Shown here one piece after another: positions 21,072-31,398 of a stretch of DNA of 64,000 nt. How positions within the stretch are numbered: position 1 is the first letter of the stretch; the number at the start of each line of letters is the position of its first letter. The notes beneath the pieces are model-generated. The model worked only from the letters and a program-made list of their open reading frames with translations. It had not been told where the DNA came from and did not search any database. The DNA is from Scilla litardierei. Its lineage: Eukaryota; Streptophyta; Magnoliopsida; Asparagales; Asparagaceae. The stretch is from positions 159,714,391 to 159,778,390 of the forward strand of contig CM061142.1 of assembly GCA_030789695.1 (NCBI GenBank), in the 5' to 3' direction. Made by a program: the position numbers and the translations under genes.

Positions 21072-22676
21072 ATGGTGCTTCCAAAGAAAATGCGAGCGGG
21101 CTCTATACAATCCTACATATATCTCGATGCATTCTATCAGGCTGATGGAGAATCCTTCGGGGAAGCCTTGTCTAGGTTTGAAGGAATGTTAGAAATGTTC
21201 CAGATGGAGTCAGACCATGAGTGGAATGACTCCACGCTATTTGATATCTTCACCAGAAGGCTAAAGGGACCCTCACATGAGTTTTTGAAGAGGATGCAAG
21301 TGGGGAAGTTCAGTGATTTGCAATTGGCAGCAGCCTTGGAGCAAATGATAGATGATGCTCGATCTACTGGTTCACTAACCGTTACGGTAAGTAAACCATA
21401 CGACCAAGTATTCATCGATTTTGTTATGGCTAATATCTCTAGTGCAGGTACTATCATAGATGGAGTGTATGCTTCACTTGAAGGTGATCATATCCACCTT
21501 TATACCATCAACACTCCACAAATAGAGACATCTAAGTTGCCAAAGGAGGACACATACACAGACCTATTGAGAAACATTGTCGACGTAGTTCGAAATTCCG
21601 GTCCATTGACAATCACGGCAGGTGATCCTTTTGAGCTTGAATTTCAAAACTTTATTACTCATTGTATCTCTTCCACAGGCACAATTGATGATGGATTCTA
21701 CGCTCTAATTGAGGGTCACAAGACCCATTTTTACACCATGGTCGAGATACATGAGCCTATCGAGCCACCTTATGCCGTCGTCGCCTCCCCCTGCCACCCA
21801 CCTGAGTCAGAGCAGTCTATACCATCAGAGGATATTATTGCGGAGGTCATGCATACAGTACTGGAGCCGACCATCGAGGAGGACGTGACTTTGGACGATG
21901 ACATCTGCACACAGATGGAGCCCGAATTGTGCCCCCCTCCTTTCAAGCTACCGCAGCCATCCCCACCTTCTACAGAGGCTGAGCATCCCTCAGAGGACCA
22001 CGCTTCCACTGATGCTGAGGAAAATCCCACAGAGCTTATGGCTCCCCTTCAGGGAGATCTCTTTACTCCCTCATCTCCTACATTTGATTCTCCTCCCGTG
22101 TATGATGTTTTTTATGATTCAGATTTTGACGACTCATCGTGCCTTTTGCAGGATTCATGTACATACGATCAAGAGGTACGATGGGACGTATACGAGGAGG
22201 AGAGCGAGGAATTAGCACCCATGGATGCTATTGAATATGATCAGGAGGTGCGATGGGATAAGTCTGACGATGATGAGGAGCTGCCTGATGAGACCTACAC
22301 TTATATGCCCAAGCTACCTGAACAACTTGAGGCGAACAATGAGGAGTTGATCGACGTGGTATACGAGAGTGGAGATTTATTTCCAGGGAAGTGTTGTCAA
22401 CCGTTTTTAATTTTAAATACTTACGTTGACGACCCTCTTTGGAATACATTTATTTTGGGGAAGAATTATCCACATCAGATTGATGCGGCTTATCTCTTGC
22501 AGGGTACAGGTGGAGTCCTTGGAGAGATGCTGGGAGCCGCATTGCTGGAATCTGATGGTGTTCGTGGACGCATGCACCTGGCAGAGCCACGGAAAGAGCA
22601 GTTGGAGCAGTTGTCTGCACCGGCAAAGATACTGGATCCGCCTTTTGCTATAGGTGATATCAATCCAGTAGTGTAG
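21072..22676 (+). CDS. Gag-like protein of a non-autonomous LTR element (534 aa)
   Basis: The intact frame runs from an ATG 183 bases after the primer site to TAG. Residues about 22-95 weakly resemble the end of plant Ty3 Gag (QADGESFGEALSRFEGML...F...LKGPSHEF), which suggests particle formation. A module of about 58 residues then occurs twice (about 88-145 and 164-222). Each copy has TGSLTVT / SGPLTIT, a hydrophobic F(I/V) stretch, a GTI-DG-Y core and LEGD / IEGH. Residues about 225-435 are acidic and proline-rich, with the peptide YDQEVRWD present twice. The last 99 residues form a conserved module (DDPLWNTF, LAEPRKEQLEQL, FAIGDINPVV). I see no zinc knuckle, protease or polymerase motif. 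Homologous pieces lie in the pseudogenes at 15122-17004 and 59289-60933. What is visible supports a structural protein; function beyond that is unknown. Confidence 0.85.
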   Translation: MVLPKKMRAGSIQSYIYLDAFYQADGESFGEALSRFEGMLEMFQMESDHEWNDSTLFDIFTRRLKGPSHEFLKRMQVGKFSDLQLAAALEQMIDDARSTGSLTVTVSKPYDQVFIDFVMANISSAGTIIDGVYASLEGDHIHLYTINTPQIETSKLPKEDTYTDLLRNIVDVVRNSGPLTITAGDPFELEFQNFITHCISSTGTIDDGFYALIEGHKTHFYTMVEIHEPIEPPYAVVASPCHPPESEQSIPSEDIIAEVMHTVLEPTIEEDVTLDDDICTQMEPELCPPPFKLPQPSPPSTEAEHPSEDHASTDAEENPTELMAPLQGDLFTPSSPTFDSPPVYDVFYDSDFDDSSCLLQDSCTYDQEVRWDVYEEESEELAPMDAIEYDQEVRWDKSDDDEELPDETYTYMPKLPEQLEANNEELIDVVYESGDLFPGKCCQPFLILNTYVDDPLWNTFILGKNYPHQIDAAYLLQGTGGVLGEMLGAALLESDGVRGRMHLAEPRKEQLEQLSAPAKILDPPFAIGDINPVV

Positions 22677-24659
22677 AAATTTTTATGCTTTAAATAAACA
22701 CGAATTCTCTCGACAGCGAGAGGACCATATAGATTTGCTTGAATAAATATCACCTCATATGATGGCAACAAAAATCTTTTACACCCCAAACCCATTATAT
22801 ACATTAATTCCCCTCTCCATATTTTGATGTGTCACATCCTTTTGCTCACCACATTCGAGCATTTCTTTCAAGTGAATACTCACTTTCTTATTCATTTGAC
22901 TTGATCACGCTTTGCAAAGCCATGACATTTTTGATTGAGTCACTTGAATAGGATTGTTTGGTATAAGCTTGGGGGAAAGCGCTCTCATGCATCATTGTAT
23001 GTGCATGTAGTTGCATTAGGATTTCATGTCATTCATTTCATCATTTTTCATTCACTCCCATATTATTATCGTTGTTCCTCATATTCTTTCATTATGATCA
23101 CATTGAGGACAATGTGAAGTTTAAGCTTGGGGGAGTGCATTTCCATGCCATTTAGATGCATTAGTTGCATTTTTACTTTATTTTAGGATTTTTAAAATTT
23201 TTCAAAATTTTTGCATCATTTTTTTGATTTTTCCATCTTATTTTCCTTTTATGTGTGTTCATGCATCATATTGTGTGCTTGATTTTTCTTTTCTTTCCTC
23301 TCTTTTATTTTATTTTCTTTATTTTCTTTTCCTTCTTTTCCTTCTTTTGCTAGATTTGTTCCTTATGATGATATCTCTTATTGCTTTAGTAACCATCACG
23401 ATGCTTATTATTCTTTGCCATGCTACTTAGAGTATTCCATAGTCTTGTTATTCACATGTGCTTGCAAATCTATTTCTCTTGATGACCCCTCTAAGTGATC
23501 GCATGATATTCATTGAAACTGAATGTATGGATTAGTGTTTGATATGCTTTTGTTGGAAATGCACCAAGATTCACGCATCATTAGTATATCTGAAGCATCA
23601 GTTTTATTGTCTTATTCACCTTCTGTTGCATACCTGATATGGTTGTAGACTTTACCGCTTGACTTCACTTTTTATTAAGATGATTGAGAATATCCATGCT
23701 TACATATGAGTTTTAGTTGATGTATTATCTTATTGAACCGTTCGTGCACATCTTAGAGTGAACCGAGTGTTACATTATTTCTTTCTCCATATATATCTTT
23801 TTATTCTCTACATGTCACTTGAGTTCACCTCCTAAAGCTACTTGTATCGCATCTATTTCCCAAAAAAAATCCCCACAAAAGAAAAGTTAGCACCAAAAGT
23901 CCAAAAAGCCAAAAAGGAGCCAAAATCCAAAAATACAAATCATATAGCTCCTACAAAAATCCAAAAAGAAAAATGAGAAACAAAAAGTTCAAAAAGAAAA
24001 AAAAATATATTTCTCATCTCATTATTGGAGCCACAAAATACTTGGGAAAACCAAGGCAAAAATCCCATTTTCCACTATTATATTCCTTTGGATGCGACGC
24101 CTCAAGCTAAGCTTGGGGGGTGAATTGATTTGACCATATGAGTGAGTATGACATTAGAGTGGAGACGTGCATGAATGGGAATATTCGATAATGCTTAGAC
24201 TTTGTAAAATATATTAGATATGGATATTTTTCATGATTTGAAATAAATATGTGAATGCCATGACTTTTATTCTATTCTCTATTGCATGTTTGGTGTGTAT
24301 CGTATATGCTTCATTTATAACTTTTGATTGAAAAGTGCATCGCCAACATTTGTATATTAAATTCTATGAAATGCGTGATGTGGATATGAATTGATTGTAT
24401 GAATTTAGAGAGTCCCTCTTATTGTTCTTAAAAGCTTGCAAGTACCATGTTTATGAAAGATATGAAATCCTTATAGCATGTGATTTGTATTTTCCAAGTC
24501 ATCGTGATGTGTAGCTTATGGCTTGAGATCTGAGAGTATAATCTAGCGACCCCTTCCACTTCGTATTCTTTTATTTCATTTCCCTTATTTTTCATCTCCC
24601 GAGTTCCTCTTTTTACTTATCTTCCTCGAGGACGAGTAAGAGGTAAGCTTGGGGGATTT
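22677..24659 (+). other. Non-coding 3' region where pol would be
   Basis: Two kilobases without a credible frame contain four AAGCTTGGGGG motifs (22965, 23123, 24109, 24645). The last lies directly before the 3' LTR and is the polypurine tract. A T-rich stretch (about 23160-23345) and an A-rich stretch (about 23865-24010) have counterparts in the older copy at 34600-36281. Confidence 0.75.
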
Positions 24660-26849
24660 TGATCGGTCCATATTTTACACCTTTTTCTGCATATTTGCAT
24701 GCCATTTCGATCACTCATATCACGCTTTTCAAGATTATTCGACGATATTGCGTTACTTTTCACTATTTCTTATTTTTGTCGGATCTCAGGAAATATGGAG
24801 CGATCGGGAGCAAAAAGGAGCTTAAGGGACTTGCACCCACTCCGGAGCGTCACCCAAGGCTTTTTTGAGGGCTATTCGACGATGTGAGACGGGTGGAAGA
24901 AGAAGGAACTCCGTGGGAGCGACGAGGAGGAGAAATGGAGAAGATTGGGCATTTTAGCATGCCACTCGGCCGAGTGAAGGAGTCACTCGACCGAGCAAAG
25001 AAGCCCGCTCGGCCGGCCAGATCGGACACGCAGCAGATTGAGTATCAGCGTGCACTCGGCCGAGCATCGCCAGACCACTCGGCCGAGCACGGAGACACCA
25101 CTCGCCCGAGTGGCATCACGACGACAGCAAGCAAAAATCCCAGACTTACTGGAATCCGTCAGGCGATTGAGGGTTCCGACTCGGCCGAGTACCGAATGCC
25201 CCGCGGCCGAGTTAGTAAAGCCACTCGGCCGAGCCACCCCCGGAGACAGACCCCTGAGGACCTTGAAGTTACTGGAATTTTACAGGGTCTATCACTCGGC
25301 CGAGTAGAGAAGCCCACTCGACCGAGTAGAGAAGTCAACTCGGCCGAGTGATGCCGAGGACACGCATCGCCCAGATTTTCAGACAGCCTCCCACTCTTTT
25401 GCAATCTGCTATCATTCCAGCAATCAAAGTATTTTTCTCATATTTTTTATGGATAGTAGACTTCATGACGGTTCTAACGCCGCCAAGAACGCGCCAATCG
25501 GAGGTCGGATGAAATCTGGAGAATTTCTGCAAGTTGACGCTGCAGTGCTGGAATTTCCACTCGGCCGGGTCACATGTTCCACTCGGCCGAGTGCGGCCTG
25601 GGCCCAGATTTTAAGTTGCGGTTTGGGCTGTTTTTGGGCACGAATTTGAGGGGTTTTATAGGGTTATTTGCTAGGGTTTTGGGAGAGTATTTAAGGGGTT
25701 TGTAGCCACCATTAGAGAAAACCCCCATTATGTTTTCTTAGCCCACATATGTTTCTCTTAGGATTATTTTAGAGGTTAGGCCATGCCCTAGGCCCCCTCT
25801 TGGATCTAAGAGCTTGTATTTTGGATTGAAGATCTTCATCAAGCTAAGTATTTTCTTCTTTTTATTTGAATCTTTGTTTTTCTATCTTTTTGTATGCAAG
25901 CAATGATTTTTATTGATTCTCATATCCTTATTGCTATGCTAGAGTAGATTTGTTGTTCTAGGGTTTGGGGATGAACCCTATGGATCTAATTTCATATTTG
26001 TGAAGAATGAATTCTAAATTGCTAGAATTGCTAGGAGGTTAGGTTGTGATTGATTTCCTACGGATAGCTAGGGATTTCCATCGATTTGGGATTTGCAAGA
26101 GATTGGATTCTAATCGATGGGAAGGCCTAGATATTCGATTTAGGTTTACAATTGGGTTTCTCTAGATTTGGTTTGCAAGAGATTGGACCAAAGCTAGGAT
26201 TTTTAATTGCAAATCTATACACATATTCGTTTGCAAGAGATTGGACGAATACGAACTATCACAACCTAGATCGTAACTCGAGTTTGCACGAGAGTGGGCT
26301 CGAGGAGCGATTGGACGATGATGTCGATCCTCATGCTAGTGGCTTAGGTTAGGGTTTGCAAGAGATTGGGCCCTAACCTAGGTTTGCTATAGACCGGCAA
26401 TAGCGCGAGAGCGTGAGCTTGGTTCTCCATTAAGTTGCGACTAGTTCACCTCAACACAAGTCTAGTAATATTGAGATTCACTATTAACAATGACGAATGA
26501 CGGTCCGTAGTGGGGATTCCCCATTCCCTAGACGCCTTTATTTGATTTTATATCCCCATACTTTGCCCGACGATTGTGACAGGATCGTCACAAGGCAAAT
26601 TCCCTCTTTTATTATATTGTATTTGAATTGATATTTGACTGACTTCTCTATCACCGACACCGACATCCACCACCATTTCCATTACATCATACCATAGCCA
26701 TCTCCACCAATAATACATTCGTAGTCAAACCAACCTAGGACAGATTGGTGCTCAACACCACCTCCTCGTGTTCGATACCCGCTCGCCACTTTGCCGTGCG
26801 CTTGCGGTAAAACTACAATCGTTCTTTGGGTCACATCCCGGAGCGATCA
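24660..26849 (+). repeat. 3' LTR of young gag-only element
   Basis: At 2,190 bp it is one T shorter than the 5' LTR and differs by about fifteen substitutions by eye. It ends GGAGCGATCA, directly followed by the TSD tgacg and the resumed LARD LTR. Confidence 0.95.
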
Positions 26850-27664
26850 TGACGCGACTCATTCCTATTACTATTGTCGTAGACGTATCGTTGCCGAGAC
26901 CCGCAACCGAAGTAATCTCGATACCGTACCTGTAGCCGTGATATCTCGTCTGCGCTACCCACAGCTGCTACAATCCTGAGGCGACCCTCACTGCGCTACC
27001 CGCAGTCGGGGGCACGAGCACCGACACCGTTTCTAGACTCGACGCCAGATTCGTGCGCGTCCCTCGCACCAGGTTGGTCCCTCTAAACTCGTAGAGAAAC
27101 CCACACCGTAGCAAACTGAACCCTAACTAAAATTGGACAACTGTAACTAAATTTATCTTCTGCGCCTTTAAAACGTTGTGAAACAGTAGATTCGACGACT
27201 GGACTTTTGAACTGTGCACATAGGATAGAATCGTCGAATAGGACTGAACATCAAAATTGTGACTTTGACACTTAGGGTAGTCCCGACAACCTAGATATGA
27301 ACCTAAATAGGATTTACTGAAAACGCGACCTGACATCGTCGCCGTGACACTATTTCAGACGGACTACCGCGGACGCGACGACTGGACGAGACGCTACGGA
27401 CGGACGACACACTCGCCATCGCAGGCAAGTGTACCCACTTGCGTTTTTAGACCGTGCTTTGGTCTTAGATTGCTAGAACTGTTAGACTGTAAATGTATAG
27501 AACCGGACGTGAAATAATAGCGTCCGGGACGCCCCTGACGACTTAGACTTGACGACGAAGTCTAAGCTCGACAAACAACAACTTTTGACACCGTAGGGCT
27601 ATCTTGTGTGTGCGTGCGTGTGGACACCCTAGAATAACAATTCCGTACACTTGTCGTGTCTTGT

Positions 27665-27884
27665 CCCTGTTATACAAAAAGCCTTCGGGCATTTCGGATG
27701 CTTTCCTTGCGGAAGTGATCCCTGTTATACAAAAAGCCTTCGGGCGTTTCGGATGCTTTCCTTGCGGAAGTGATCCCTGTTATACAAAAAGCCTTCGGGC
27801 GTTTAGGATGCTTTCCTTGCGGAAGTGATCCCTGTTATACAAAAAGCCTTCGGGCGTTTCGGATGCTTCCCTAGCGGAAGTGAT
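27665..27884 (+). repeat. Four 55-bp tandem repeats in LARD 5' LTR
   Basis: Units begin CCCTGTTATACAAAAAGCCT at 27665, 27720, 27775 and 27830. A fifth start (CCCTGTACTTC) diverges at 27885. The 3' LTR has the same four units. Confidence 0.97.
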
Positions 27885-28654
27885 CCCTGTACTTCTTGTC
27901 CTGAGTTCCTGGGTTGGGGTAGGGTTGAGCGTGCGCACGGCAAGAGGGTCTGATCCCCCTCGAACCGTAAGGCGTGAACCCTTTGTGTCACACTTGTCGT
28001 GTCTTGTCCCGCCACGTCCCGACTTGTCTTGACACCTGTAGGTTAGTCCCCGTAGTTGGTAGCACACGCTACGACTACTACTTGTCCCGTTTTACTTTCC
28101 TACTACGTTACTTCCTGTTGTGTTACCCTGTTATAACCTCAGCATGTTAATCAACCAGTAAACCGTTGTTTAAAGTTCAGTGCACTTGCAGTAAAGTCTA
28201 ACCCTTCTTGTAGACTTTACCTGACGTACAGTTCCTTTTTCTTGGGTGTTGTACGTCAGGTGTTCAGCCAGAGTTCGTGGACGAGGCAGACTCACTGGAG
28301 TACGAAGAGCCGAGGACGTCGACCCAGAGCACGTGCCTGACATGGACTAGACCTTGAGGTCTTTTCAGTCGTCACTTTCAGAGGTTACTGCTTTTAGTTT
28401 CTCTTTTTGGTAGTTGTTGCCATGCTTAGGCTTCTTTTAGATTTGTACTCGCTGGATATTATTTCTCCATATTAATGAATGCCATTTCCTTTCTGTACTT
28501 TTGTTGTTCCTAAACTTTATAAATGCAAGAACCTGGAATCTTTCAAAATGGTACCTCCCCTACAGACGCTTATTGGGTCCGAGCTTCATAGCTCTGGCCT
28601 AAGCGGGCCTCGTCACGTTTCGCTTCCGTCCGTTTTGGGAAGCGGGGCGTGACA

Positions 28655-31398
28655 GGTTTTAGTGGTGGCCCATGCAGGTCTTGCAAAAGTTTGGAACAAT
28701 AAAAGTACCGCATTCATTTAATATCCATGTACAAGTCTAAATTAGGTTTCCCAGTCCTAGATAGTAGGAAGACTTAGGTAGACGTCCCAGGTTTGATAGT
28801 CGGACGCCTTGGTTAAGATTTAGGCGTTCTCGTCCTAGACTACCTTAGCATCCCCATTTGATTCTAACCGTGTTAGAATTTCTAGAGCCACTCTCTGTTA
28901 GTCGCTCGCCCAGCTCCATCGACTTCGGACCCAGCAGAACGTAACCTTGATTCTCTTAGGAACCTTATCTTTAGATCCCGATTATAGACTAGCTCATTAG
29001 GAAGTCTTAGAGCTGAGTTATCCTAATCTTTAGACGACTCGATGATTAGGACCCCTGACTTCTATCGTCTCTTTGATCATTACACTTTTGTGTTATCTGC
29101 CATAGAGTCCCATCATAGCTTCTGTAAATCATATCCTGTGTGTAACCGTCATGCGATCATCTTTCTTTCTCCCGATTCCCGTGATCATTTCCTGACGATC
29201 ATCGTAGATCCTTCGAATCTTTCTCTTTGCCAATTTTGCCCCTCTAAAAGTATTTTCGAAATTCCTTATTCAGTTTCTTCGCTCAGCTTAATTTCTTTGA
29301 AACCCCCTATACTACACATTTAAAATTTCTTTTTTTCGGTTGAATAAAAAATTATTTTATTGACTTGAAACCTTCTTGGTTGTAAATTCTTAAGTTACTA
29401 TCTCGTACTCGCTTTCGAATCATTATCTATCGAATTTCGGTTTTAAAAACTTGTTACCATTTTGAAAATTCAATAGTATTTTTTTATAAAAACTACCAAA
29501 ATTTCTAACCACTTAACGTACATTTTTTTTAAAAATATTTTCTAAACTGGAGGGAACTCCAATTATTTTATTATTATTATATCAGTTCTATATTCATCGT
29601 GCTCACATTTCAAAAAAAAATCTTTGTATAACTTGTTTTTATTTGCAAAACAATCGATACCTCACCCAACCTACTCACCCTACTCATTATTTTTCTTAGT
29701 CTAACACTTTTCGTATTGTAATAAATTTTACCATCTGCCCACTTCTTCCTACTCTTTTTATAACTATATGACATCATATTTTACACGTAATTCTCCTTTC
29801 ATCGATCTAATTATTTTGAGAAATATTTTTTTGTCCCATCCAACCAACTGTCTCCTTATCCCGCCTTATTTGAACCCGTTCCTTCCAATTCATTTCATTA
29901 CACTCCTGGCTTCTGTTTTCTTTAGGTTGTGTAGACATTAGTTCTTGTAGTTGTCTATGTTGTCTCCGGTTTAGGAGTAGGCCCTTGGGTAGGTGATGTT
30001 GTCGTGATGCAAGAGTATAGGTAGAGTGTGTAGACTTGTATGAGTGTGTCATCTTTAGGATCCCGATGATTGCCTTTTGTGTCTTGAATGTGTACTCGGT
30101 GTTAACCATGATATGATTGAAGTTGTCTGAATGACGGTATTCATACGTATATGAATAGGGTCATAGCAGGCAATCTCCTTAGACGTAGTTTTTCGCAATT
30201 ATAGAATAGCTTATCTTTGACTGCATGTGATTGAATCAAAACTTTGTTTTCTTTTAAACCAAACCTTTAAAGTTTTTGAAATTAGCTCACAAGATCACAA
30301 ATCAATTATCTTTCCTCATCCACTATCATGACTCCACACTTTTTTTTTCAAATGTTTTAAAAATGTGTCACTGGTTTTAAGTTTTCCTTTTCTCTTCTCT
30401 TTCTCTCCATTTAGAAATGTTATGGTGGTTATAGTTTTGGGACTAGCCATTATTGTTGTAGGATTTTGTTTGCGGGTAGGCTCAGGGAGAGATGAGATTT
30501 GTTATAGCAATGATTGACCGATTTTGGAACAATAGGATATTGGAACAGATTTCTTCCGGATGAAAAGAACGGGTTGACCAAGACTTATTTATAAAACCGA
30601 AGTGTGGCGGACTCAATAGAAAATTTTGGTTGGATGAAATTATATGCGAGGAGATGATAACTTATAAGACCCGAGGCTTAGACGAGTGGTAGATAGGAGT
30701 AGCTACGGAGTATAGTATGAGTTAGGGTGATCATGAGAATGAGTAGAGCATTTAAAGCATCAAGACTTGATTGTTGAGTTGACGTGAGAAGGCTTTGAGA
30801 ATGACACGACGTGTTGAGATAAATGGATGGTTAAGTAGTCGGATTGAATTTTTTTGGTTTTGATTAGTTATAGTAGTAGGATAAGATGTGATTTTGATAG
30901 TTCAAATCTTTTGGCAGATAAATTTATGGTAAGATATGACAAGGAATGTATTGAGGACACGACGATTGTTGATTTGTGAAGGTATTATAAGATAGACAAA
31001 GTTTTCGTCTTGGATTGGTGATCGACTAGAACATCATTTTAGCGACTGATTAATATTGGGAAGAGATTGAGAAAATTTAAATATGTTATGGAGAGATGAT
31101 GTTTAGTAGAATGGTAGGGTAAGAGAAGGTGATTATTATTCTCTTATGAGGACTTGGAGTTGGAAATTTCAACAGCAATGATGGGTCTATGGTTAAGTCT
31201 TAGGATGTGAGATTAGACGTGGTATTATCCAGTGAAAAGAAGGGTTATGAAGGATTAATTAAAGAACATTGGTTGAAGTTGTATGATTAGCGATCTATAG
31301 GCGTAGTCATGAGAGTTTTGGGGTATAAGGTTATATAGATGTTATTATTATTAGTATGAGTGATTCCGAGGACGGAATCATTTCTAAGGTGGGTAGAA
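28655..31398 (+). other. LARD internal region, non-coding
   Basis: In 2.7 kb there is no gag or pol sequence in any frame. The first part (to about 30100) is pyrimidine-rich and the last part (about 30480-31398) purine-rich on the sense strand. The segment 28663-28678 is the TGGTGGCCCATGCAGG primer-site-like motif. AAGGTGGGTAGAA just before 31399 is the polypurine tract. Short frames such as 29042-29323 and 29807-30109 have no recognisable product. Confidence 0.7.
28663..28678 (+). promoter_or_regulatory. Primer-binding-site-like motif of LARD
   Basis: TGGTGGCCCATGCAGG lies eight bases after the LTR end. It is identical to the minus-strand motif at 3368-3383. The matching tRNA is not identified. 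Confidence 0.5.

Larger units (their letters stand above)
18674..26849 (+). mobile_element. Young gag-only LTR retrotransposon
   Basis: The element is complete at 8,176 bp and flanked by the TSD tgacg (18669-18673 and 26850-26854). The LTRs are 18674-20864 and 24660-26849. A perfect TGGCGCCGTTGCCGGGGA primer site, one intact 534-codon ORF and 2 kb of non-coding DNA lie between them. There is no protease, RT, RNase H or integrase. This matches the TR-GAG class (terminal-repeat retrotransposons with a GAG domain). About fifteen LTR-LTR differences by eye (0.7%) make it the youngest datable insertion here. Confidence 0.93.
17305..28654 (+). repeat. 5' LTR of LARD (3.17 kb, interrupted)
   Basis: The LTR runs TGTAACGGCC...GGGCGTGACA. 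Its two parts are 17305-18673 and 26855-28654, joined across the single tgacg target seen intact at 32763-32767 of the 3' LTR. It contains a CACGTG box near its start, a CpG-rich block and a 55-bp tandem repeat. Confidence 0.9.
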
